From: a bacterium
GTDB lineage: Bacteria > Bacteroidota > Bacteroidia > Bacteroidales > P3
Reading direction: 5' to 3'
DNA length: 44,504 bases
NCBI GenBank assembly: GCA_014803485.1
Contig: JAAVBQ010000043.1
Location: 1-44,504 of the forward strand
The notes below the pieces were generated by a model, which saw nothing but the letters and a program-made list of their open reading frames with translations, was not told where the DNA came from and made no database searches. Below, one piece after another: positions 34,392 through 42,725 of this stretch. The stretch's first letter is position 1; each line of letters starts with the position of its first letter. The translations under genes and the position numbers were made by a program.

Positions 34392-37300
34392 TCAGAAATC
34401 GGTGCTGAGCGAGAAGTAGAATACGGGCTTTTTGTGCAGGATGCCGTTTTCCACACCCCAGGCGAGGTCGCCGCGCAGGAAATAGCCCAACACCTGCATA
34501 CGGATACCCACCCCGAAGCCGCCCACGATAGGGTTGGCATCTTTGTCGAGCACCACGGTAAGCTTGCCGTCTTCGATGGTTTTCTTGTAGAAAAGATTGT
34601 CTTTCGACCACGGATTCCAGCCACTCCATGCGCTTCCTATATCCCCGAAAGCCACCAGCTGCAAGTGTCTCAAGAACGACGACTGCACGGGTCGCGGGGA
34701 AAGCACCTGCACGAAAGGGAAACGTATTTCACTGTTTATCACTGCAAAAGTATTGCCATTTCGGATATTCTGATGAAATCCCCGCATATTGGTGGCCAAG
34801 GTCTGATAGGCGTAGTTCTGCTTGGGGTCGACCTCCACGTCACGGTCGAATTTGGCTCCCACCCAACCGTCCACACCGCCCATATAGTAGATGAGTTTCT
34901 GCTGGCCGAAAGAAGCGGAGAACGCAATGCGGTTGGCCCAGATAAGATTCTTATATAACCGTCTGTAATCGCGGAAATCCACGCCGAAAACAAAGAGATT
35001 CTGTTTGTTGTTGATAACCCCTTGATAATATTCCAACCACACCTTGCCGCGCGTGCCGAAATAGATATTCTGCGTAATGAAACGACTGTGGTCGTACACC
35101 CACTCGCCCTTGAGCCCCACCCGCATCTCGGATTTGGTTTCTTCTATAAGGCTGGTGTAGTCGATGGCGCGGTACATACTGCGGTCGTAGCGTCCGAACA
35201 CCGTGCCACGCAGCGAAGAAACGGGCGTGAGGGGGTATTTCATCACATAATAGGCATCGTAGGTATTCTGACGATAGGGATAGTAGGAATCGTCCTTGAG
35301 GTTGGCCATGTGCAGTATCACCTGATGCCCGAGACGGCGTTCCAGATATTCGTAACTGAAGAGGTATTCGGTGCTCGAAAAGTCGAGGGAAAAGGCGAAG
35401 CCTCCTATCAGACGATGGTTTTCCATGAGGTCGGAAATGGAAATCTGCGTGAAGCCGCTGGCGGTGGCGTTGAGATAGAGTGGGTTTTGACTGTTTGTAA
35501 ATTGCTGGTAGCAAGCGCTCAGAAAATCGAAACCCAATTGCGCCGTGGAAGCGTTCACCTTGTATTGCACTTCGTACATGTGTTGCTTGGGAGGAATCTT
35601 GGGAAAGGCTTTTTCCATGCTGTCGGCTTCTGTTTCCACATTCATGGAGATATAGTTGGGGGGGAAAAGCCCCTCGCCTGCGGACACACCGCCCGAAACG
35701 GAACTGTCGGCGGCCGGCACCAAACCCGCCCGCTTCATCATAAACATATCGTAGGCCGTGGTCTTGACACGGTCGGAGGGCAAGGCGTTGCGCAGACTCA
35801 GGAAGCCCTTTTCGGCTTCCTCCCGGGTTAATTTCCCCGCCGTATCCTGCATCGCCGCCCGCGCCAAACTGTCCTGCCGTGCTTTTCGCGCTTTGACACG
35901 CCGTTCCGCTTCCCACACCTGCTGTTTAAAGCGCGAAGGCGTCACCTTCACCTCCTCCAATGGTACGTCCATATTCGGGAGAATGCGCTCCAACGGATTC
36001 ACCGTTAAAGAATAACGTCCTTTATTATCAAACTGTTGCCCCATCTGCGCCACCTCATCCCTCCCCTTCTGCACATCCATAAACTCCAATCCCGGCTCCA
36101 AATCGCTCTGTGTGGCGTAGTGGAACACGGGGCGGTAGTGAATGGCCGTGTCGATATGCGAAATCGTATTGCCCAATACCCCCAGCACCCTATTGGTCTG
36201 CCCGTATTTGTTGGAGGTGAACGAAAGCACGTTCTGCGCCGCGTTCTGCGGCCTTTTGAGCAAGGTGCGCACATCTTCGTGCGTCATCTTGAAAAGCACG
36301 CCGGAGGGATTCGCCAAATCGTAGGCGTAGAGGTTGCGGCCCGGGGTGAAAGTGGGCGCGGTCTCGAACTTCTCGCCCTTGCGGAGCGTGTCGTCGGGGC
36401 GGTTGGAGGCAAAGACGAGCAAATCGGTACCGGGCACGAAAACAGGGTCGTAATCGTCGTAGAGGTCGTAGGTGATGCGCTGACGCGTGCCCGCCCCCAA
36501 GCGGTAGAGATAGATATCGGGATAGCCGTTTACCGTGCCACCCAAGGCTATCTGCCGTCCGTCGGGCGAGAAACTGAAACTGTTTACCTTGTCGAAGGCG
36601 TCGATACGATAGCGCACCGCGTCGCGCTTGATGGGCCTGAACTTGAAACGTCCTTTTTCGTTTCGTTCTATCTTATATACTATCAGCGTGGTGCGTCCCT
36701 TCTCTTCGGTCATCACCCCCAAATGGTCGCCATCGGGATGAAAGCAAAGCAGAGGAAAGGAGTAGTCGGGGTTGTCGTTGACGGCCGCACCCGTGCGGTA
36801 GATACAGAAACGGCGCGGCGGATCGACGGTCTGCAGGTAGACTTTGGCGCGTCCGAGCTTGTTGCCCGTAAAGGCGGCTTCCTTGCCTGCGGGATTGAGC
36901 ACGAAACGGTCGTAGACATAGTCGGTGCGGTTCGTGCGCGCCAAAGCCGCGCTGTCGCCCAAGGGGGTGCGGCCGTCAACGGAATATTCCGCTTTATAAT
37001 AGCGGAACCATTTATCCATAAGGTCTTTGAATGGAGTATTGAGAGCTACGCTGAACGTCTTTTTCAGATTGCGCTCGGTGGAAACCACCCGAATGCAACG
37101 CGACACGGCATCCTGTCCGTAGGTCTGCGCCACGAAATGCCAGAAAGAATGCCCCACGAAAGCGGCATCCTCCCCCTCCAGCCCCGCCATATAGCGAAAA
37201 TCTTTCCTTTGTATGGACACCGCCATACGCTCATCCATTTCCTCGTCCCAATCACGGGCGAAATACGAGGCCGCCCCACGCGTAAACCATGCGGGCAAAT

Positions 37301-37853
37301 CCATGAGATAGGAATTCTTGTATTGCGTGCCCACCTTGGCGCCCGTAATGGCCTGCGCCACCAGCAATTCGGCCATGGCGCGGCGGATTTGCCTTTCAAA
37401 ATCCACATAATCGCCCTCGAAATACAAAAAGACCTTGTTGTCCAAAAAACGCGTCACCCCTCCGGTGTTCGCGCTCGATTCGGTCTTCTCGTCAAGATAA
37501 CCTATATTGCTCTGTTTGAGGTCGGTGAGACGATTGAAAACAATAAAACGCAAGCCCTCCTGCGTTTGAAAACCCACTTTGGCCTCCATTTCGCCCAAAT
37601 GGTCGCGCACATAGGCGGCCGTGTAGAGGGCGAGATTCTTGCCCTGTTCATTGAAATAAACATCGAAACCATTGAAACGGTAGTACATCCAGATGAATTT
37701 GTCGTACTGCACCCGTTTGCGGCCGAACGTCTGCTCGCTGCCCGTATAGAACTGGGCGAAGGAAAAAGCGTGGAGAAACAATAAAAAAACGGCAAAAAAA
37801 GCCCTTTGCCACCCTTTCGGGCTTCTCTCCGAGCTTTTCTTGCCGTTCTTCAT
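34392..37853 (-). CDS. Large outer-membrane protein: peptidase-like domain, beta-propeller and beta-barrel
   Basis: An 1153-residue protein with a signal peptide (positive start, hydrophobic core around 18-32, cut near FAQ). Residues ~45-300 resemble the MA-type gluzincin fold (LPAWFTRGAASYFARDWDEE near 187-206), but the zinc-binding HExxH is not visible, so it is probably inactive. Residues ~320-560 hold WD40/TolB-like repeats (FSFSPDGRQIALGG near 421; DPVFVPGTDLLVFASNRPDD near 470). A linker rich in charged helices (680-760) leads to a C-terminal barrel (~790-1153) with an Omp85/surface-antigen-like end (GGFGVGIRMQVLGYFLRGDL, final aromatic FSLSTDF). Function unknown; the design suggests periplasmic binding plus a membrane anchor or pore. 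It starts 14 bases after pckA. Confidence 0.72.
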   Translation of the reverse strand: MKNGKKSSERSPKGWQRAFFAVFLLFLHAFSFAQFYTGSEQTFGRKRVQYDKFIWMYYRFNGFDVYFNEQGKNLALYTAAYVRDHLGEMEAKVGFQTQEGLRFIVFNRLTDLKQSNIGYLDEKTESSANTGGVTRFLDNKVFLYFEGDYVDFERQIRRAMAELLVAQAITGAKVGTQYKNSYLMDLPAWFTRGAASYFARDWDEEMDERMAVSIQRKDFRYMAGLEGEDAAFVGHSFWHFVAQTYGQDAVSRCIRVVSTERNLKKTFSVALNTPFKDLMDKWFRYYKAEYSVDGRTPLGDSAALARTNRTDYVYDRFVLNPAGKEAAFTGNKLGRAKVYLQTVDPPRRFCIYRTGAAVNDNPDYSFPLLCFHPDGDHLGVMTEEKGRTTLIVYKIERNEKGRFKFRPIKRDAVRYRIDAFDKVNSFSFSPDGRQIALGGTVNGYPDIYLYRLGAGTRQRITYDLYDDYDPVFVPGTDLLVFASNRPDDTLRKGEKFETAPTFTPGRNLYAYDLANPSGVLFKMTHEDVRTLLKRPQNAAQNVLSFTSNKYGQTNRVLGVLGNTISHIDTAIHYRPVFHYATQSDLEPGLEFMDVQKGRDEVAQMGQQFDNKGRYSLTVNPLERILPNMDVPLEEVKVTPSRFKQQVWEAERRVKARKARQDSLARAAMQDTAGKLTREEAEKGFLSLRNALPSDRVKTTAYDMFMMKRAGLVPAADSSVSGGVSAGEGLFPPNYISMNVETEADSMEKAFPKIPPKQHMYEVQYKVNASTAQLGFDFLSACYQQFTNSQNPLYLNATASGFTQISISDLMENHRLIGGFAFSLDFSSTEYLFSYEYLERRLGHQVILHMANLKDDSYYPYRQNTYDAYYVMKYPLTPVSSLRGTVFGRYDRSMYRAIDYTSLIEETKSEMRVGLKGEWVYDHSRFITQNIYFGTRGKVWLEYYQGVINNKQNLFVFGVDFRDYRRLYKNLIWANRIAFSASFGQQKLIYYMGGVDGWVGAKFDRDVEVDPKQNYAYQTLATNMRGFHQNIRNGNTFAVINSEIRFPFVQVLSPRPVQSSFLRHLQLVAFGDIGSAWSGWNPWSKDNLFYKKTIEDGKLTVVLDKDANPIVGGFGVGIRMQVLGYFLRGDLAWGVENGILHKKPVFYFSLSTDF

Positions 37854-37867
37854 TCAGAACAGGAAAC

Positions 37868-39499
37868 TTACAGTTGAGGACCGGCGGCCACCAAACGTTT
37901 GCCCTCTTCGGTATCGGTGAAGTTCTCGAAATTCTTGATGAATTTGGCACCGAGATCGCGGGCGGCCTTGTCCCAATCTTCGGGATTGGCCCACAGGTTG
38001 CGCGGGTTGAGGATTTTGGAATCCACTCCGTTCACCATCGTGGGAACATCCAGATTGAACACAGGAATCTTCTCGGTGGGAGCCTTGTCGAGCGAACCGT
38101 CGAGAATGGCGTTGATGATGGCGCGGGTAGAGGGAATGTCGATACGGCGACCTACGCCGTAAGGCCCTCCGATCCAGCCCGTATTCACCAAATAGGCCGT
38201 GGAGTTGTGCAGTTTCATCTTCTTGACCAGCTCACGCGCGTAGACGGTGGGGTGAAGCAAGAGGAATGCCGCTCCGAAGCAGGACGAGAACGTGGGCGTG
38301 GGTTCCTTGATGCCGCGTTCGGTTCCTGCCACCTTGGCCGTGTAACCGCTCAGGAACTGGTATTGCGTCTGGTCGGGGTCGAGACGCGAAACGGGAGGCA
38401 ACACACCGAAAGCATCGGCGGTGAGGAAAATCACCTTGCTCGGATGTCCGCCCTTCGAAATAGGCTTTACAATGTTGTTGATGTGATAGATAGGATACGA
38501 AACACGGGTGTTTTCGGTCTTGGAGGCATCATCGTAGTCGATTTTGCCCGTGGCGGGGTCGAACACCACGTTTTCCAAAAGCGCATCGCGCTTGATGGCG
38601 CCGAAAATATCGGGTTCGTTCTCTTTGGAGAGGTGGATGCACTTGGCATAGCAACCGCCCTCGAAGTTAAACACACCGTCGTCGTCCCAGCCGTGTTCGT
38701 CGTCGCCGATAAGCTGACGCTTGGGGTCGGTGGAAAGCGTGGTCTTGCCGGTGCCCGAAAGACCGAAGAAAATGGCCGTATCGCCGTCTTTTCCCATATT
38801 GGCCGAGCAGTGCATGGCCGCCATGCCCTTGAGGGGCAAAAAGTAGTTCATCACCGAGAAAAAGCCTTTCTTCATCTCGCCGCCATACCAGGTGCCGCCC
38901 ACGATAGCCCTTCCCAAATCGAGGTTGAAGGCCACATACACCTCGCTGTTCATACCCTCGGCCTTGTAGTCGGCATAAGAGGTCTTGCAGGCGTTGAGCA
39001 TCACGAAATCGGGCTTGAAGTCCTTTTCTTCCTCGGCAGTGGGACGGATGAACATATTTTTGGCAAAGTGTGCCTGCCAAGCCACTTCCGTAACGATACG
39101 GATGGCCAGACGGGTGTTCTTGTTGGCACCCACGAAACCGTCCTGCACGTAGAGGTCCTTGCCCGAAAGCTGTTTCACGCTGTTGGCTTCCAATTTTTTC
39201 CACAATTCGGGAGAAATGGGGTGGTTGTCGGAACCCTTGCGGTTGGGCGCCGCCCACCACACGTTGTTTTCCGAAGCCGGATTGCGCACAATGTATTTGT
39301 CTTTGGGCGAGCGTCCCGTAAAAATGCCCGTATCGACGGTCATTGCGCCGGTTTCGGTGAGATAGCAACGGTCGAATCCGCTCAGAGAAGGATTGGACTC
39401 GTGTTTAAAAAGTTCGTCGTAAGAAAGGTTGTAAAAAATTTCCTTGATACCCGAAAGCCCGTAGCTTTCAAGTTCTTTCTGTAATTTCTGCATTTCCAT
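37868..39499 (-). CDS. pckA: Phosphoenolpyruvate carboxykinase (ATP)
   Basis: The 543-residue enzyme interconverts oxaloacetate and PEP with ATP/ADP. In anaerobic Bacteroidota it often runs in the PEP-carboxylating direction on the way to succinate. [15 protein letters not shown] is the kinase 1a motif; [18 protein letters not shown] is the metal/oxaloacetate region; the start [15 protein letters not shown] is family-like (ATG at 39499, or 39493). TATTTTCG at 39530-39537 on the minus strand, one base from a -7 box, could give its own promoter inside the 3' end of the upstream gene; otherwise it is the third gene of a porin-led operon. Confidence 0.97.
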   Translation of the reverse strand: MEMQKLQKELESYGLSGIKEIFYNLSYDELFKHESNPSLSGFDRCYLTETGAMTVDTGIFTGRSPKDKYIVRNPASENNVWWAAPNRKGSDNHPISPELWKKLEANSVKQLSGKDLYVQDGFVGANKNTRLAIRIVTEVAWQAHFAKNMFIRPTAEEEKDFKPDFVMLNACKTSYADYKAEGMNSEVYVAFNLDLGRAIVGGTWYGGEMKKGFFSVMNYFLPLKGMAAMHCSANMGKDGDTAIFFGLSGTGKTTLSTDPKRQLIGDDEHGWDDDGVFNFEGGCYAKCIHLSKENEPDIFGAIKRDALLENVVFDPATGKIDYDDASKTENTRVSYPIYHINNIVKPISKGGHPSKVIFLTADAFGVLPPVSRLDPDQTQYQFLSGYTAKVAGTERGIKEPTPTFSSCFGAAFLLLHPTVYARELVKKMKLHNSTAYLVNTGWIGGPYGVGRRIDIPSTRAIINAILDGSLDKAPTEKIPVFNLDVPTMVNGVDSKILNPRNLWANPEDWDKAARDLGAKFIKNFENFTDTEEGKRLVAAGPQL

Positions 39500-39517
39500 G
39501 TTACGTTCTTTTTATAT

Positions 39518-40666
39518 TTAAAAAACAAGCGAAAATAATAAATAAAACAGATGAGCGGAAACCCCCGCGCAAAGACCGCCTATGGTATGCGCCCCGATGG
39601 CTTTCGGAACGAGGTTGCGGTAGCCGAGCGAATCGAGCATGGCCGAATGCGTGGACAGGTAGCCGCTCCAGCACATACCCATAGCGGTGAATACGGCAAT
39701 GACGTTATTGTCTACAAAGCCTTCGGCAATGAAAGTGGGAACCAAGCCCAACGCAGCGCCCACCGCCCCTAAAGCGGTGATGGGGAAAGCGATGAGTTCG
39801 GGATGTTGGAAACCGAAAAGCCATTCGAACAGAAAATTCACTTTTCCCGCCAACCACGGCAGGAGAGGCACACCTTCGTAGGCCGCGCCCGTGTAGCTTC
39901 CGCCCGTGCCTGCCCCGAAAGTAATCATCATCACCACCGTCGAAATCACGATAACCCCCGGAATGATGGCCAGACCCAGCTGCACACCGTCCTTGCCGCC
40001 GTCCAGAATCGCATTCAGACCACGGATAAACACGCCTCCCTCCGACTTGAACGAAATCTTCTCCTTGTCGCCGCCTGCGGCTTCTTCCTCCTTATATTGC
40101 GGATAGGCCTTGATGATGGAACGCTGCATAAGACGGGTGGAAACGATACTGCCCACCACGGCTCCCAAGAGCCCGATGGAAGCCCCCATGCCGTAGCCCT
40201 TGCCCACCATGAACGCAATCACCACCAGCCCCATACCGAAAGCTGTGCCGAAATTGGTGAGCGAAATCAACTGATATTTTTTGAAATAGCTACTGAAATT
40301 CTTGTCGTGCGCCAACGAAATGATGGCGGGATTGTCGCTGAGAAACGTAAGCACCGCACCCAAAGCCGCCACCCCGGGGAGATTGAAGAGAGGCTTCATG
40401 AGCGGACGGAGGATATTTTCGAGCAAGCGCACCACCCCGAATTCGGTGAGCAAACGCCCCAACGCACCGGTAAGCACCGTAATGCCCATGAGGTAGAAGC
40501 AAGTGTTGAGCAAGAGATCGTGCGCCGTTTTCATCATGGTGTTGAGCATGTTTGGCGTGCCCATACGACGCGCCAGAATGCCGAACGCCACAAAGAAGAC
40601 TGCCAGAAACACCAAGGCTTCAATGGTGCGCTTTGTGGTGAATTTCAGGTCTTTGTATTTTTTCAT
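39518..40666 (-). CDS. Nucleoside-recognition (Gate) domain membrane protein
   Basis: The 382-residue inner-membrane protein has about 9-10 helices. Two Gate-type halves, one around LPGVAALGAVLTFLSDNPAI (about 95-115) and one around QLGLAIIPGVIVISTVVMM (about 215-235), resemble the SpmA/SpmB and YjiH/YjiG group. Function in non-spore-formers is not established; transport of a small solute is plausible. The start at 40666 (MKKYKDLKFTTKR) is set by the first helix; the frame stays open into the upstream porin gene. It is 17 bases from the porin and 18 bases from pckA. Confidence 0.75.
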   Translation of the reverse strand: MKKYKDLKFTTKRTIEALVFLAVFFVAFGILARRMGTPNMLNTMMKTAHDLLLNTCFYLMGITVLTGALGRLLTEFGVVRLLENILRPLMKPLFNLPGVAALGAVLTFLSDNPAIISLAHDKNFSSYFKKYQLISLTNFGTAFGMGLVVIAFMVGKGYGMGASIGLLGAVVGSIVSTRLMQRSIIKAYPQYKEEEAAGGDKEKISFKSEGGVFIRGLNAILDGGKDGVQLGLAIIPGVIVISTVVMMITFGAGTGGSYTGAAYEGVPLLPWLAGKVNFLFEWLFGFQHPELIAFPITALGAVGAALGLVPTFIAEGFVDNNVIAVFTAMGMCWSGYLSTHSAMLDSLGYRNLVPKAIGAHTIGGLCAGVSAHLFYLLFSLVF

Positions 40667-40683
40667 AGCGAAACGTTTCGCGA

Positions 40684-41835
40684 TTAGTTTCTCTGGAATG
40701 CCCTTAGGAGCCACGTGAAGCCCACGGCCACGGTATGGCTCTTGAAATTGTCGGCACGGTTGTTGGTGGTCCAATAGGCGTGCAGGCGAATGTCCTTGCT
40801 GTTCTTGAGGGGGAAGAATTCCGCGCCCGCCCCGATATAGCCCGATTTCGGGGCAACAATACTGCCTCCATAGGGCCACGCATAAGGCCACGCCCCCGGC
40901 CCCACCAAAACATCATCGTTTCCGGTGTCGTTGTAGTCAAAGCCACCCTTCACAAAGATATTCGCACGGTTCTTGATATTGATTATCAAGTTGCCTATCA
41001 ACGAGAAATCGCCGAAGAAACTACCCTGTCCCAAGTAATAACGGTTCACGTAGTCGAGCTCCACGGCCAGCACCGAACCTATGTTGAAGCGGTTGCCGAG
41101 CGCGATATAATTCACAAACTTGCCCTTGGCGTAGTTCATCATGTTCACCGACCAAATGGAACGGTAGACACCATAGTTGCCATACCACGCCAAGTTGTAG
41201 GCGTACAAATTGAAGGTGGGAATAGGTTTAGGGCTGCCGTTGGAAAAAGAGGGCGTGGAAAAAGGCGAGTTGGTAATCTGCGCCACAAAAGTGTTGCGCC
41301 CGTCATTGGTGGTGTATTGCCCCGACACCCCCAGGGCGTAGCAGGGGATGTTTTCGTTGGCCCCCGACCAGAAATACACGTCTATGGGGGCGTAGTCGTA
41401 TTCAAAACCGCCGATATAAACCATTTGCTTACCGGCCGATACACGCCAGTTCGGGTTAATGTCGTAGTCTAAGTACGCCCAGTCGACGGCATTGAAAAAT
41501 TCGCCGAAAGAGGTGATTTTATTGAAGCGGTAGCGGAAGTGATACGAAAACTTATCGGAGATATTTCCGTTGAGCATGAAGTTGATGTACTTGCCCGAAA
41601 AGGCCGATTCATAGCCCACGGAATCGCCGAGGTCGGTGAGGTGGTTTTCCCAATCCACCCGCACGTTAAAGTGCACGGAAATAGGTTGTTTCTTGGCCGC
41701 AACCTGCTCCACGGCAAGTTGCTCCGGGGTTCCGGGCGCCTCCACGCCCTCGCCCTCCCGCACCTGCGCCTCCACCCAAGCACCGAAAAGCATCACAAAC
41801 CCCGCCGTTATAAAAAATCGTAAACTTCGCTTCAT
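40684..41835 (-). CDS. Outer-membrane porin, OprP/OprO-like
   Basis: The 383-residue protein has a signal peptide ending near WVEAQ. Its beta-barrel has alternating aromatic strands (FSYHFRYRFNKI, WRVSAGKQMVYIGGFEYDYA, SGYIGAGAEFFP) and a C-terminal strand VAVGFTWLLRAFQRN. The segment around NAVDWAYLDYDINPNWRVSA is typical of phosphate-selective porin O/P-like proteins, though anion selectivity cannot be judged. It leads a row of four minus-strand genes with short gaps and has a -7 box almost on its ATG. Confidence 0.82.
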   Translation of the reverse strand: MKRSLRFFITAGFVMLFGAWVEAQVREGEGVEAPGTPEQLAVEQVAAKKQPISVHFNVRVDWENHLTDLGDSVGYESAFSGKYINFMLNGNISDKFSYHFRYRFNKITSFGEFFNAVDWAYLDYDINPNWRVSAGKQMVYIGGFEYDYAPIDVYFWSGANENIPCYALGVSGQYTTNDGRNTFVAQITNSPFSTPSFSNGSPKPIPTFNLYAYNLAWYGNYGVYRSIWSVNMMNYAKGKFVNYIALGNRFNIGSVLAVELDYVNRYYLGQGSFFGDFSLIGNLIINIKNRANIFVKGGFDYNDTGNDDVLVGPGAWPYAWPYGGSIVAPKSGYIGAGAEFFPLKNSKDIRLHAYWTTNNRADNFKSHTVAVGFTWLLRAFQRN

Positions 41836-41842
41836 ACAAGCG

Positions 41843-41850
41843 CAAAAGTA
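41843..41850 (-). promoter_or_regulatory. -7 box of the porin-led operon
   Basis: The minus strand reads TACTTTTG, an exact TAnnTTTG, with 7 bases to the ATG at 41835. The -33 position lacks TTTG. A transcript starting at the normal distance would have almost no leader. Confidence 0.55.
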
Positions 41851-41863
41851 AACAATTTACCGA

Positions 41864-42721
41864 CTAAAAACGCAGAACCGTATCTTTTTCAAGATATAGA
41901 TGATGTTCGCTCGAACCCATGCCGCACCAATAGCCGAAACCCCCTATAACATTTGATTTTAAACCGTTTTGTGGCGTTGAATTGAACACAGGTATGCGTG
42001 AGGAGACGGAGTTTTGAAACGACTGCCAAAATTCATATCCCGCTTGGTCGACATGCGCTATTTTCAAAGTCACCGTGTCGTCGCGCTTAAACCACATCAT
42101 TTCGTTTTTGGTATCGATTAAAGAACCCGGATTTTTATAAACGAGTGTACTCAACACTTTTTGTTCTGCCGATGCATCGCTTACCGTGCCGAAGCCGCAG
42201 GCCACATACTCCATCTGACCTTTGAAACGATAGAACAACACATAGTAATCGTCTTCGGAATCAAGATCGGTCCAATAAGCCGTCACATTCACATAGGGCT
42301 CTTGATCCACTTTCACTACCACGGAATCCAAAGGTACCACCGAAGGAATGGAGGTGTGGGCACACACTTTCTGCCCCCGCGCTTCCACCTCTATATCGTA
42401 TTCCCGTCCGGATTGCCCGAATATATAGGGGGTGCTGTAACGGTAGTTCAGAAGATAGTTTTTGTCGAGCTGTCCGGTCAAAACCACGGTGGTATCAGGG
42501 CTGCTGAGGCTTACCTTGCCCCATACAATGAGTTTCTGGCTCATACACTCTTCTATGGACTCCCAACCTTCGTTCATACCGATAGCCTGATGTAACATGA
42601 TTACAGGCGGGCGACCGTTTTCTATCCATCCCTCCACCACAATAGGGCATTCCTCTTCGTGTTGGGGTGTACAGGAGAACAGGCAGCATACCGTGAAAAA
42701 TATAGGGATGATTTTTCGCAT
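41864..42721 (-). CDS. DUF4249 lipoprotein
   Basis: The 285-residue protein has a lipoprotein signal peptide (MRKIIPIFFTVCCLFSC, lipobox LFSC, lipidated Cys17). The mature part is mostly beta (CPIVVEGWIENGRPPVIMLH, TVVLTGQLDKNYLLNYRY), as in DUF4249 proteins that accompany TonB-dependent receptors in Bacteroidota. The receptor gene ends 4 bases upstream, so the pair is cotranscribed. Inferred role: surface lipoprotein helping substrate capture, by analogy with SusD; substrate unknown. Confidence 0.88.
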   Translation of the reverse strand: MRKIIPIFFTVCCLFSCTPQHEEECPIVVEGWIENGRPPVIMLHQAIGMNEGWESIEECMSQKLIVWGKVSLSSPDTTVVLTGQLDKNYLLNYRYSTPYIFGQSGREYDIEVEARGQKVCAHTSIPSVVPLDSVVVKVDQEPYVNVTAYWTDLDSEDDYYVLFYRFKGQMEYVACGFGTVSDASAEQKVLSTLVYKNPGSLIDTKNEMMWFKRDDTVTLKIAHVDQAGYEFWQSFQNSVSSRIPVFNSTPQNGLKSNVIGGFGYWCGMGSSEHHLYLEKDTVLRF

Positions 42722-42725
42722 GGAT

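Noticed and set aside
36036..39484. Two frames of more than 530 codons antisense to the large outer-membrane protein and pckA
   Set aside because: Both are exact shadows of well-supported genes with signal peptide or kinase motifs on the other strand.
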